Origin: Methylotenera_A sp049687015
GTDB lineage: Bacteria > Pseudomonadota > Gammaproteobacteria > Burkholderiales > Methylophilaceae
NCBI GenBank assembly: GCA_049687015.1
Contig: JBAVIP010000058.1
Span: 1-59,129, forward strand
Length of the DNA: 59,129 nt
Reading direction: 5' to 3'
Part shown: one piece after another, positions 32,625 to 41,803 of the stretch
Layout of the letters: every line of letters begins with the position of its first letter
Position numbering within the stretch: the first letter of the stretch is position 1
Notes under the pieces: generated by a model
Databases searched by the model: none
What the model saw: only the letters and a program-made list of their open reading frames with translations
Told to the model about the DNA's origin: nothing
Program-made: the position numbers and the translations under genes

Positions 32625-33035
32625 ATGGCAAAACAAGGTGCTCATCAAAAATTTATTCACTGGATTCTGATTGGGGCGACCTCAGTCACGCTGTTGTTGG
32701 CGGGCTGTCAACCTTCAAATCTTGCGTCAGTCACTCCCAAAGAGGCAGCCACAATGTTCTCCGAGCAAAAGGCCATTATTGTGGATGTGCGCGAAGACAG
32801 CGAATGGAACGAGGGACATATCGCTGGCGCGATACATATTCCATTAGCGCAAGTTGAAAGCCGGCTCAGTGAGCTTGCACAATATAAGAGCAGCACCGTT
32901 ATCACGCAATGCCGTAGCGGCAAGCGTTCAGCAAAGGCCGCCAGTACGCTGCAAGCAGCGGGGTTCAGCAAGGTACTCAACCTGACGGGCGGTATTGTTG
33001 CTTGGAATAAAGATGGGCTGAAAACCACGAAGTAA
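32625..33035 (+). CDS. rhodanese-domain lipoprotein
   Basis: A 136-residue protein with an N-terminal hydrophobic segment and the lipobox LLAGC (about 24-28), so likely a membrane-anchored periplasmic lipoprotein. One rhodanese domain follows: AIIVDVREDSEWNEGHIAGAIHIPL, then the active-site loop CRSGKRSAKAA with the catalytic Cys. Rhodaneses carry persulfide sulfur. It lies 43 bases after the tolC-like gene and upstream of the SQR-like flavoprotein. Confidence 0.9.
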   Translation: MAKQGAHQKFIHWILIGATSVTLLLAGCQPSNLASVTPKEAATMFSEQKAIIVDVREDSEWNEGHIAGAIHIPLAQVESRLSELAQYKSSTVITQCRSGKRSAKAASTLQAAGFSKVLNLTGGIVAWNKDGLKTTK

Positions 33036-33068
33036 TCTAATCGATATCTAAGCTCTAGGAGGCAAAAA

Positions 33069-33674
33069 ATGAACCACATTTTTGTAAAAGGCGTTTTATT
33101 ATTACTCATACTCACAGCACCGGCCTGCGCCACTAAAGCCCCAAGCGAGGCAGCACAGACACAGTATCTGGAAGAAAGCCGCAAGACTGCGCAGGAGTTC
33201 ATGCAGACACTGGGCGGAGCGCTGAAAAAGCAACTGGAGACCGGCGGTGCAGAGAGCGCCATCGGAGTATGCAAGCAAATTGCCCCCGCGCTGGCGGCGG
33301 AATATTCCAAAGACGGTCGGGTCGTCAAGCGCGTATCACTTAAAGCACGTAATAAAATGCAGGGCACGCCTGATGCCTGGGAAAAAGAAACGTTAGAAGG
33401 CTTTGATAAAGCCCAGCGCAAAGGTAAGCCCGTAGATACTATGGAGGCTTCCATGGTGAGTGTTGATGCGGACGGACGCTGGTTCCGCTACATGAAAGCC
33501 ATTCCCACCCAGCCGATGTGTCTGCAATGCCACGGCAAGCCGGCTGATATTTCCGCCGGGGTGAAAGCCATGCTGACAAAGGAATATCCGGAAGACGAGG
33601 CGACAGGCTACAGTGTTGGAGAAGTTCGCGGTGCGATTTCCATCAAGCGCAAAATGGATGTAGTACAAAAATAA
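33069..33674 (+). CDS. DUF3365/Tll0287-like haem-binding protein
   Basis: A 201-residue exported protein (signal: VLLLLILTAPACA). One CxxCH motif is found late in the sequence (MCLQCHGKPAD). The arrangement, with a helical first half and YMKAIPTQPMCLQC, matches DUF3365, a PAS-like haem-binding domain family (Tll0287) found in periplasmic redox sensors and small cytochromes. It probably binds c-type haem and senses or transfers electrons in the periplasm. It is co-directional between the rhodanese and SQR genes. Confidence 0.82.
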   Translation: MNHIFVKGVLLLLILTAPACATKAPSEAAQTQYLEESRKTAQEFMQTLGGALKKQLETGGAESAIGVCKQIAPALAAEYSKDGRVVKRVSLKARNKMQGTPDAWEKETLEGFDKAQRKGKPVDTMEASMVSVDADGRWFRYMKAIPTQPMCLQCHGKPADISAGVKAMLTKEYPEDEATGYSVGEVRGAISIKRKMDVVQK

Positions 33675-33713
33675 GAAATCGATCAATCTAATGATGTTTA
33701 CAAGGAGATAAAA

Positions 33714-34985
33714 ATGGCACATATCGTGATAATGGGCGCTGGCATTGGTGGAATGCCGACTGCCTACGAACTTAAAGCAAAGGTTGGCAATAAACACCAG
33801 ATTACCGTGGTCAATGCGGTCGATTATTTCCAGTTTGTGCCTTCTAACCCATGGCTTGCCGTGGGCTGGCGCAAGCGTGAGAAGATTACTTTTCCTATAC
33901 GCCCGTACCTCGAAAAAAAGGGTATCAATTTCGTAGCGCAGCCGGTAACCAAGATTGATGCAGATAATAACAAACTGCAGTTAGCCAACGGCGAGCTTTT
34001 GAATTATGACTATCTGGTGATTACCACCGGGCCTAAGCTCTCTTTCGATGAAGTGCCAGGATCCGGTCCAAACGGTGGCCACACGCATTCGATATGTACC
34101 GTGGATCACGCTGAAAAAACCTGCGATGCCTATCAGGAATTCCTTAAAGAGCCGGGGCCTATGATTATTGGGGCCATGCCAGGAGCAAGCTGCTTTGGCC
34201 CCGCTTATGAATTTACTTTTATTGTGAACAGAGATCTACGCAAGAAGAAAATTCGCAACAAAGTGCCTATCACTTATGTGACTAGCGAGCCTTACATTGG
34301 GCATTTGGGCTTGGGCGGCGTGGGCGACTCCAAAGGTATGCTGGAATCGGAATATCGCAACAATGACGTCAAATGGATTACCAATGCCAAAGTGATCAAA
34401 GTTGAAGCAGGCAAGATGTTTGTGACCGAGCTCGACATGAACGGCAATGTGGTGAAAGAGCATGAGCTGCCATTCAAATTCTCCATGATGCTGCCGGCAT
34501 TCAAGGGCGTCGATCCAGTTGCAGCGGTTGAAGGCTTATGTAACCCAAGAGGTTTTGTGCTGATTGATGAATATCAGCGCAGCAGGAAATATCACAACAT
34601 TTTCGCCGCAGGCGTATGCGTAGCCATTCCGCCAGTGGAAGTCACGCCCGTACCGACCGGCGCACCTAAAACTGGCTATATGATCGAATCCATGGTCACG
34701 GCCATTGCGCATAACATTGCCGCCGAACTTGCCGGGCAAGTGGCCGACGCAAAAGGCACCTGGAACGCCATTTGTCTAGCCGACATGGGTGATACCGGTG
34801 CCGTTTTTGTTGCCTTGCCGCAGATCCCGCCACGTAATACAAATTGGATTAAAAAAGGTAAATGGGTACATCTGGCGAAAATCGCATTTGAGAAATACTT
34901 CATTTATAAAATGAAGAAGGGCAGTTCTGAACCAGTTTACGAAAAGTATGTGCTTAAGGCGATGGGGATTGAAAAGCTGGATTAA
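33714..34985 (+). CDS. sulfide:quinone oxidoreductase-like flavoprotein
   Basis: A 423-residue pyridine-nucleotide-disulfide-fold flavoprotein. The N-terminal FAD motif is IVIMGAGIGGMPTAYEL. The sequence MIIGAMPGASCFGPAYEF holds a central Cys, and AAGVCVAIPPVEVTP near residue 330 holds another. This cysteine spacing is typical of SQR, which oxidises sulfide to polysulfide and passes electrons to quinone. The exact SQR class was not resolved. It is the last of the co-directional RND/rhodanese/DUF3365 genes and suggests the group handles sulfide. Confidence 0.85.
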   Translation: MAHIVIMGAGIGGMPTAYELKAKVGNKHQITVVNAVDYFQFVPSNPWLAVGWRKREKITFPIRPYLEKKGINFVAQPVTKIDADNNKLQLANGELLNYDYLVITTGPKLSFDEVPGSGPNGGHTHSICTVDHAEKTCDAYQEFLKEPGPMIIGAMPGASCFGPAYEFTFIVNRDLRKKKIRNKVPITYVTSEPYIGHLGLGGVGDSKGMLESEYRNNDVKWITNAKVIKVEAGKMFVTELDMNGNVVKEHELPFKFSMMLPAFKGVDPVAAVEGLCNPRGFVLIDEYQRSRKYHNIFAAGVCVAIPPVEVTPVPTGAPKTGYMIESMVTAIAHNIAAELAGQVADAKGTWNAICLADMGDTGAVFVALPQIPPRNTNWIKKGKWVHLAKIAFEKYFIYKMKKGSSEPVYEKYVLKAMGIEKLD

Positions 34986-35153
34986 TACTAGGCATAATTG
35001 GGTTTGCCTGATGCCGGACGCAAGAAATCAACTGAAGGTAATGACTTGGCGCTGATGTGGCTTGCATAAATCGGTGCTGTATGTGTTCAGGTGGGCCTTA
35101 GCGATCTTTGGCTGGGCAGGGGAGGTGCATCAAACTTGCAGAAGGAGCGTTAC

Positions 35154-35879
35154 ATGTTAAGGATCCTTGTTGTTGTCTGCGCTATTATTTTCCAGCCGTA
35201 TGTTTGGGCTGCAGAGACCGATTTTGCCGCCGAACGCCGCGCGCTTATGGTTGAAATCAGCGCACTGGCCAAAGAAATACAATCAGAGACCGGCCAGGGT
35301 GTGTTTTCGGCCCAGGTCATGGAAGCAATGGGCAGGGTGCCGCGCCATCTCTTTGTGCCACCCGAGGTCAGGCACCACGCTTACCGCAACAGGCCTCTGC
35401 CGATTGGCTACGGCCAGACCATCTCCCAGCCTTTTCTGGTGGCCTACATGACCGAACTGCTAAAGGTAAACAAGGATTCAAAAGTGCTCGAAGTTGGGGC
35501 TGGTTCAGGTTATCAGGCGGCGATTCTGGGCGAATTGGTGAAAGAAGTCTATACCATTGAAATTATCAAGCCGCTCGCTGAACGCGCCACTGAAACACTC
35601 AAAAGCAACGGTTACACCAATGTACAGGTGCAGGCGGGGGACGGCTACTACGGCTGGAAAAAACACGCCCCGTTCGACGCGATCATTGTGACCGCCGTTG
35701 CGAGTCATGTACCTCCTCCACTTATACAACAATTGAAGCGCGGCGGGCGCATGCTGATTCCGCTCGGCAGTAGTTTTATGCCGCAACACCTGGTGCTGGT
35801 GGAAAAGGACATGCAAGACCGCATCAGAACGCGTGAACTGTTGCCAGTGCAATTTGTGCTGCTGACTGGCGGTCATTAG
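35154..35879 (+). CDS. pcm: protein-L-isoaspartate O-methyltransferase with a predicted signal peptide
   Basis: About 241 residues starting MLRILVVVCAIIFQPYVWAA, which reads as a cleavable signal peptide; an AAGGAG ribosome binding site lies six bases upstream. The core is ordinary PCMT: RVPRHLFVPPEVRHHAY, PIGYGQTISQPFLVAYMTELL, and the SAM motif KVLEVGAGSGYQAAILGEL. The enzyme repairs isoaspartyl damage using SAM. An exported copy would need SAM in the periplasm, which is unusual. The N-terminus could instead be a membrane anchor. The start of the next gene lies two bases after its stop. Confidence 0.85.
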   Translation: MLRILVVVCAIIFQPYVWAAETDFAAERRALMVEISALAKEIQSETGQGVFSAQVMEAMGRVPRHLFVPPEVRHHAYRNRPLPIGYGQTISQPFLVAYMTELLKVNKDSKVLEVGAGSGYQAAILGELVKEVYTIEIIKPLAERATETLKSNGYTNVQVQAGDGYYGWKKHAPFDAIIVTAVASHVPPPLIQQLKRGGRMLIPLGSSFMPQHLVLVEKDMQDRIRTRELLPVQFVLLTGGH

Positions 35880-35881
35880 AA

Positions 35882-38362
35882 ATGAAAAATAACCCGCCTC
35901 TCGCAGCAATTATGCTGGTTTCGGCGGGAACGCTCTCCTATGTAATTCTGCTGACACGCCTCTTTTCTATCATCCAGTGGCATCACTTCGCCTACATGAT
36001 GATCAGCCTGGCGATGCTAGGTTATGGTGTCAGCGGAACATTGCTGACGCTGTTACGCGAGCGTCTTTTGCCTAACTACGGTACTGTGTTCGCGCTATGC
36101 GCAGCCGCGTCCGGCATCAGTGCAATGGGCGCTTTCCTGATTGCGCAGCAGCTGCCGTTCAATCCGCTGGAAATATTCTGGGATGCACGGCAACCGTTTT
36201 ACCTGCTACTGCTCTACCTGCTGCTGGCAGTGCCATTCCTGTTTTCTGCCAGCTGCATTGGCCTTACCTTTGCTCGGTATGGGGTGGTTTCGCACCGTGT
36301 CTACAGCTTCGATCTGCTCGGGGCCGCTGGCGGCTGTCTGCTGGCCTTGCTGCTGCTGTACCTGTTGCCACCGATGGCGGCATTGCGCGCGGTCAGCTTA
36401 CTGGGGTTGGTTGGGGCGGCGCACGCGGTGTGGCACTTCAACCTGCGTTCGCGTCTGATGCTGCCACTGCTCGCCGTGATAGCGCTGATAATAACGACGA
36501 GCCTGCCGTCCAGTTGTACGCAATTGCGCATGTCCCCTTACAAAAGCCTGAGTCAAACATTGCAGGTGCCGGGCATGCACGTGGTAGAGGAGCGTTCCAG
36601 TCCGCTGGGTCTGCTCACGGTGGTTGAGAGCTTGCACACCCCGTTCCGGCATGCGCCTGGGCTGAGCCTCAACGCGGTGCAGGAACCGCCGCCGCAACTT
36701 GGCATCTTTACCGACGGCGATGGACTTTCCGCACTAACACGCTTCGACGGAAGGCTTGAACCACTAGCCTATCTCGATCAGACCACATCGGCACTGCCTT
36801 ACCATCTGCTGCGGCAGCCTCACGTGCTGGTGCTGGGCGCCGGAGCAGGATCCGGCGTACTGCAGGCGCTGATCCATCATGTGCCACAGGTTGAAGCCGT
36901 GGATATTGATGCACGCATGGTCGACCTGGTACGCAACCGCTTTGCCAATTTCAGCGGCGATCTGTACCGACGTCCGGAGGTGACAATTCATGTCGCCGAA
37001 GCGCGCAGCTTTGTCGAGGCGAGCGATGCGCGCTACGACCTTATCCAGGTAGAGCTGATGGATGCTTTTGGTGCCACATCTAGCGGACTCTATGGTTTGA
37101 GTGAGAGTTACCTTTATACGGTGGAAGGCTTGCAATCCTATTTGCGGCATCTGAAGCCAGGCGGCATGCTAGCATTGACACGCTGGATTACATTGCCGCC
37201 ACGTGACCTGCTCAAACTTGCCGCTACCGCGATTGCCGCGCAGGAACGCGAGGGTGTCTCCTTGCCAGGACAGCGGTTAGCGCTGATTCGCGGCTGGCAG
37301 ACTGGCACGCTACTGGTAAAGAATGGTGAATTCACTGCCGGCGAAATTGCCGAAATCCGCGCTTTTTCCGCAGCGCGATCGTTCGATGTGGAATGGCTGC
37401 ATGGGCTGGCGCGCGAGGAAAGCAATCATTACAACGTACTTGACCAGCCATACTTTTACGATGGCATTCAGGCGCTGGCAAATACGCAAAAGCAGGATTT
37501 CATCGATCGCTACAAATTTGACATCAGGCCATCCACCGATGACCGTCCCTACTTTTTCCATTTCTTTCGCTGGCAGACCTTGCCGGAGATTCTCCGCCTC
37601 CATGCGCGTGGCGGTCTCTCGTTGCTGGAGTTGGGCTACCCAATTCTGCTCGCCACCTTGCTGCAGGCGATGCTAGCCTCGGCGGTGCTGATCCTGCTGC
37701 CTCTCTGGCTAGGACTGCGCGGTGAAAGCAGCATACGCGCTGTTCCCGGAAAATTGGCGACGTTTTCCTATTTCGCGCTGATAGGCTTTGCCTTCATTTT
37801 CATCGAGATCTCCTTTATCCAGAAATTCACCCTTTACCTAGGGCATCCACTCTATGCAATGGCAGGGGTGCTAAGCGCCATATTGCTGTTCGCTGGTATA
37901 GGCAGTCGAAATGCGCCGCTCATGCTAAGGTGGTCGCGCGAGAAAGGTTTCTCCCATGCATACATTCTGTCTGCAGGAATTGCGCTTATGGTATTGCTGA
38001 ATTTACTGGCTTCAACGCTGTTGATGCAGTTTGGCGTTGGGCTACCCGCTATTGTGCGCGTCGTGGTCGTAACAGCCCTCATTGCACCGCTTGCTTTCCT
38101 GATGGGTATGCCGTTCCCGATTGGAATGGCTCGACTCGATGCGGCAGCACCAGCCCTGTTGCCATGGGCCTGGGGCGTCAATGCCTGCGCAACGGTAGTG
38201 GGAGCGGTAGTAGCTGCATTGCTCGCCCTGCATATGGGGTTCACCGGAGTCGCAACACTTGCCATACTTTTATATCTGTCTGCCGCGTCGGCTTTCAACG
38301 GCATTGTCGGCAATCCAAAAAAACAGGCTTATCCGCTTGAGTGGTTGGGTAACCGTGACTAG
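35882..38362 (+). CDS. membrane protein with spermidine-synthase-like domain
   Basis: An 826-residue protein. About eight membrane helices are followed by a spermine/spermidine-synthase-like SAM domain: VLVLGAGAGSGVLQAL at about 314, then VDIDARMVDLV and DLIQVELMD. Several more C-terminal helices follow. The family is annotated as spermidine synthase-like membrane proteins of unknown reaction; polyamine synthesis is not shown. It is two bases after the exported PCMT gene, so both are one unit. A lipid or aminopropyl transfer at the membrane is conjecture. Confidence 0.8.
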   Translation: MKNNPPLAAIMLVSAGTLSYVILLTRLFSIIQWHHFAYMMISLAMLGYGVSGTLLTLLRERLLPNYGTVFALCAAASGISAMGAFLIAQQLPFNPLEIFWDARQPFYLLLLYLLLAVPFLFSASCIGLTFARYGVVSHRVYSFDLLGAAGGCLLALLLLYLLPPMAALRAVSLLGLVGAAHAVWHFNLRSRLMLPLLAVIALIITTSLPSSCTQLRMSPYKSLSQTLQVPGMHVVEERSSPLGLLTVVESLHTPFRHAPGLSLNAVQEPPPQLGIFTDGDGLSALTRFDGRLEPLAYLDQTTSALPYHLLRQPHVLVLGAGAGSGVLQALIHHVPQVEAVDIDARMVDLVRNRFANFSGDLYRRPEVTIHVAEARSFVEASDARYDLIQVELMDAFGATSSGLYGLSESYLYTVEGLQSYLRHLKPGGMLALTRWITLPPRDLLKLAATAIAAQEREGVSLPGQRLALIRGWQTGTLLVKNGEFTAGEIAEIRAFSAARSFDVEWLHGLAREESNHYNVLDQPYFYDGIQALANTQKQDFIDRYKFDIRPSTDDRPYFFHFFRWQTLPEILRLHARGGLSLLELGYPILLATLLQAMLASAVLILLPLWLGLRGESSIRAVPGKLATFSYFALIGFAFIFIEISFIQKFTLYLGHPLYAMAGVLSAILLFAGIGSRNAPLMLRWSREKGFSHAYILSAGIALMVLLNLLASTLLMQFGVGLPAIVRVVVVTALIAPLAFLMGMPFPIGMARLDAAAPALLPWAWGVNACATVVGAVVAALLALHMGFTGVATLAILLYLSAASAFNGIVGNPKKQAYPLEWLGNRD

Positions 38363-38485
38363 CATTAAGGTTTATCGTAAGCTAGTGACAGAAAATTTTA
38401 CTTGCTGAATCATGAAATCATGCGCCTAGAAATTTCTTATTAACTGTTGAAAATTTAATGAAACTCTCAAGAACCCGCCTCCACA

Positions 38486-39760
38486 CTATGCCCTTAAAAC
38501 AGGCCTTCGATTATCAGGTTTAGCCAATAATAAATGAACATCGCCTAATGCGCGTTCTTCAAAACCGCCCTCACAGTAGCACATGTAGAAATCCCACATT
38601 TTAATGAATTCTTCTGAATAGTTTAAATCGCGTACTTTAGCAATGTTTTCGAAGAAATTTTTACGCCACATAAGCAGTGTCCTTGCATAGTGGGGGCCAA
38701 TATCTTCAAGGTCATAAAGCCTTAAATCAGTCATTCTCGTGATACTGTTTAACATAGCAGTATTTGAAGGAATACAGGAGCCGGGGAAGATGTAACGTTG
38801 GATGAAATCGACAGATTTTTTTGCACTCTCATAGCGTTGGTCTGCAATCGTGATCGCTTGAATCAATGCCAGCCCATCAGGTTTTAATAGTGAACTTACC
38901 TTAGAAAAATATACATCATAGAACTGATAACCTACAGCCTCTATCATCTCAATCGACACGAGTTTATCGTACTGGCCTTCTAGGTGACGATAATCCTCTA
39001 ATAGCAGCGTAACTTTGTCGCTTAGCCCAGCAGATGCCACGCGTAGTTTTGCCAGTTGATACTGTTGCTCTGATATGGTGGTGGTCGTGATCTTGCATCC
39101 ATAGTTTGTTGCTGCATAAATGGCAAAACCACCCCAGCCTGTACCTATTTCAATGACGTGGTCGGTTGGTTTTAAATCCAGCTTGTCGCAGATAGTTTTA
39201 AGCTTTAGCTCTGAGGCTTGCTGCAAGGTTTGCGTGTGTTCGTTAAAGATAGCGCTTGAATACATCATGGTAGGGTCTAGGAATAGCTGGAACATTTCAT
39301 TTCCAAGATCATAATGTGCAGCGATATTTTTGCGACTGCCTTCTGTTGTATTGCTGTTAAGCCAGTGCAGTAACTTCATAATTGGTCTTGTTAGCCACTG
39401 ATAGCCACCCTCAAGATTATCCATGACAGATTGATTTAGACACATCAGACGAATGACCTCAGTCAAGTTCTCAGAAGTCCAGTAACCGAGCATGTAAGCC
39501 TCGCCAGCACCTATACTGCCACCAAATGCTATTTCTCCGTAAAATCTTGGGTCGTGCACATGGATAGTGGCATGAAGTTCATGTGTCTCATTACCGTGAA
39601 AATAGGTATCTTTACCATCTATTAGAGTCAGTTTGCCTATTTTTAAATCATCTAAATGCTTCAGTATCTGTGATTTGGCAAAGCCTGCCACCCACTTGGA
39701 ACGGCTTTTATGCTTTAGGCTGACTGTTAGCCTCTCTTGTTGTGATATTGAAATGGACAT
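38486..39760 (-). CDS. CFA-synthase-type methyltransferase (fatty-acid operon)
   Basis: A 424-residue CFA-family enzyme. N-terminal lipid domain, then the SAM motif HVIEIGTGWGGFAIYAATNYG and the catalytic region SIEMIEAVGYQFYDVYFSKVSSLLKPDGLALIQ. The motif EAVG replaces the canonical EHVG of cyclopropane synthases. It is the last gene of the leftward operon and sits two bases after DUF1365. The close partnership with DUF1365 and a flavin oxidase is the arrangement seen in alpha-proteobacterial fatty-acid stress clusters. The product could be a cyclopropane, methylated or furan fatty acid (inference). Confidence 0.88.
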   Translation of the reverse strand: MSISISQQERLTVSLKHKSRSKWVAGFAKSQILKHLDDLKIGKLTLIDGKDTYFHGNETHELHATIHVHDPRFYGEIAFGGSIGAGEAYMLGYWTSENLTEVIRLMCLNQSVMDNLEGGYQWLTRPIMKLLHWLNSNTTEGSRKNIAAHYDLGNEMFQLFLDPTMMYSSAIFNEHTQTLQQASELKLKTICDKLDLKPTDHVIEIGTGWGGFAIYAATNYGCKITTTTISEQQYQLAKLRVASAGLSDKVTLLLEDYRHLEGQYDKLVSIEMIEAVGYQFYDVYFSKVSSLLKPDGLALIQAITIADQRYESAKKSVDFIQRYIFPGSCIPSNTAMLNSITRMTDLRLYDLEDIGPHYARTLLMWRKNFFENIAKVRDLNYSEEFIKMWDFYMCYCEGGFEERALGDVHLLLAKPDNRRPVLRA

Positions 39761-39762
39761 AT

Positions 39763-40557
39763 TTATTTTATTTTCAGGTTTGGATGTTCATAAAAAGGTA
39801 CACGCTTTAGCCATAGTAACAATGCATTCCAGTAGATGCCTGCTATTACTTTGAATGTCATGAACGGATAACTCAGCAGTATTTTATTTAATGTATATTC
39901 ACTTAGTGCTGTGCGTCTTAAACTAAGTGCCGCATTGAAAGTCTGCTCACCTTTACTGAAGTTAAGCATGCGAATCAGAAGATCTTCATCTTGCAGTTTG
40001 AATGACCAGTCATACTGTATGTCCATTGGCATAAAAGGCGACACATGAAAGGCCTTGTCTAAAGTGAATGTCGCGGTTTCGCTTGAGCTAGTTGATGTTT
40101 TGCCAAAGTCATGCACATAAACAAAACTCTCCCCCCAGGGCGTATTCGTAATATGTGTCACCATCACTTCGACACGGTCGCTATTAGGTGCAAAGCAGTA
40201 GTAGAAAGTCACGGGGTTAAAGCAGTAGCCAAAATAGCGCATATTGGTCAGCATGCATATCTGTCCCTGAGGTCGCCTCCCCGTGGATTGGTGCACCAGA
40301 TTCGATATTGACTCAATTAAAGGGGTTTCTGAATCACCGTAATAATCAGCACGCTTGAACCATGCAAGATTTTTTTTCTGGTAAGACCAGAATCGAGAGT
40401 GATCGAATAATTTTGGCAGCTCGTTCAGGTTCAAAAACATCATGAATACTTTATAGCTAAACTGATGCTGCTTGGGGGTTCGCCTGCTATGCGACACCCA
40501 GCCGCTATAAATTGCACTTTTCTGAATATCAGCGATTGTCATCACGGTAGCGTTCAA
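39763..40557 (-). CDS. DUF1365 family protein
   Basis: A 264-residue protein matching DUF1365. It has KSAIYSGWVSHSRRTPKQHQFSYKVFMMFLNL at the start, the conserved LTNMRYFGYCFNPVTFYYCF, and AFHVSPFMPMDIQYDWSF. The family always accompanies CFA-type methyltransferases and flavin oxidases but has no proven activity. The frame overlaps the flavin oxidase stop by 29 bases from the first ATG (14 if the second ATG at 40542 is used). It belongs to the fatty-acid operon. Confidence 0.88.
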   Translation of the reverse strand: MNATVMTIADIQKSAIYSGWVSHSRRTPKQHQFSYKVFMMFLNLNELPKLFDHSRFWSYQKKNLAWFKRADYYGDSETPLIESISNLVHQSTGRRPQGQICMLTNMRYFGYCFNPVTFYYCFAPNSDRVEVMVTHITNTPWGESFVYVHDFGKTSTSSSETATFTLDKAFHVSPFMPMDIQYDWSFKLQDEDLLIRMLNFSKGEQTFNAALSLRRTALSEYTLNKILLSYPFMTFKVIAGIYWNALLLWLKRVPFYEHPNLKIK

Positions 40558-41782
40558 AATGTTTTAGCGCTTCCAGTGCGCTAACCACCCCATCTTCATG
40601 GAAGCCATTGCGCCAGTAGGCACCGGCAAAACCAGTACGGTTAACTCCACTGATTTCTGCATGCCTTGCTTGCGCTGCAGCAGCTTCTAGCGTGTATACA
40701 GGATGCATATAGTCTATGCGTTTGATTGCCTTGTCCGGGTCAATTTGAGCAGTATGATTAAGGGTTACCAGCAATGGCACTTTCGTCTGTAGCCCCTGCA
40801 GTATGTTCATGTTGTAAGTAACAGTAACACGCTCTGACGCAGGATTGGTGACATGATAGTTCCATGCTGCCCAGGCAAGTTTACGCTTGGGTAGTAGGGT
40901 GATATCGTGATGCAGAAACACGGTGTTATGTTGATATCTAATTGCACCTAGTACCTCAGTTTCAGCGCTTGTTTTGTCACTCAACATCTGCAACGCCTGA
41001 TCGCTATGGCATGCAAAGAATACATAATCAAAACGCTCTTCTTCACCATCACGGGCTTTCACGATCACTGCATCCTGCAGGCGACGCACACTTTCAACGG
41101 GTGTATTCAAGCGAATATGCTGTCTGAACGCCTTTGTCAATGCATCCACATAGCTGGCAGAGCCTCCGGTAATAGTGCGCCACTGTGGACGATCATTCAC
41201 GGTGAGCATGCCATGGTGATGAAAAAATCTGATAAAGAAGCGAGCAGGGAAGTGAAGCATCTGCTTTGCATCGGTTGACCAGATGGCTGAGCCCATGGGG
41301 ATGATGTAGTAGTTTATAAATTGCTGACTATAGCTACCTTGATGCAGGTAGTCACCAAGTTTGATTTCGTTACCTTCTGCCAGTAGTTCTAGTGCGTTTT
41401 TATTGAAACGCAGGATGTCACTGATCATATGGTGGAATGAGGGCCTGAAGAGATTCATGCGCTGTGCAAAAAAACTGTTCAACGTAGTACCGTTGTATTC
41501 CAAGCCGGTATTTTCGCATCGAACGCTGAAACTCATGCTGCTTGGGCGCCAGGCGACACCTAGCTCATCTAGCAATGCAATGAAATTTGGATAGGTTCTG
41601 TCATTGAATACAATAAATCCTGTATCAACCGAAATATTCTGACCTTCGTATTGGATTTGATGTGTATGGCTATGGCCGCCTATATGCTGATCTGCTTCGA
41701 ACACTGTAATGGCATGGTTTTGATGTAAATGGTAGGCGATGGTGTTGCCTGCGATGCCGCTACCGATAATGGCAATTTTCAA
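40529..41782 (-). CDS. FAD-dependent amine-oxidase-like oxidoreductase
   Basis: A 417-residue flavoprotein. The N-terminal dinucleotide-binding motif is KIAIIGSGIAGNTIAYHLHQN, then FEADQHIGGHSHTHQI, and the C-terminal FAD contact is RTGFAGAYWRNGFHEDGVVSALEAL. It is the partner of DUF1365 and the CFA enzyme. Relatives in the furan fatty-acid pathway of Rhodobacter are flavin-dependent desaturases, so it may introduce a double bond beside a methylated carbon (inference). It is 21 bases after the acyl desaturase gene. Confidence 0.85.
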   Translation of the reverse strand: MKIAIIGSGIAGNTIAYHLHQNHAITVFEADQHIGGHSHTHQIQYEGQNISVDTGFIVFNDRTYPNFIALLDELGVAWRPSSMSFSVRCENTGLEYNGTTLNSFFAQRMNLFRPSFHHMISDILRFNKNALELLAEGNEIKLGDYLHQGSYSQQFINYYIIPMGSAIWSTDAKQMLHFPARFFIRFFHHHGMLTVNDRPQWRTITGGSASYVDALTKAFRQHIRLNTPVESVRRLQDAVIVKARDGEEERFDYVFFACHSDQALQMLSDKTSAETEVLGAIRYQHNTVFLHHDITLLPKRKLAWAAWNYHVTNPASERVTVTYNMNILQGLQTKVPLLVTLNHTAQIDPDKAIKRIDYMHPVYTLEAAAAQARHAEISGVNRTGFAGAYWRNGFHEDGVVSALEALKHFERYRDDNR

Positions 41783-41803
41783 TCTGGATAGTCCCTACTG
41801 AGA

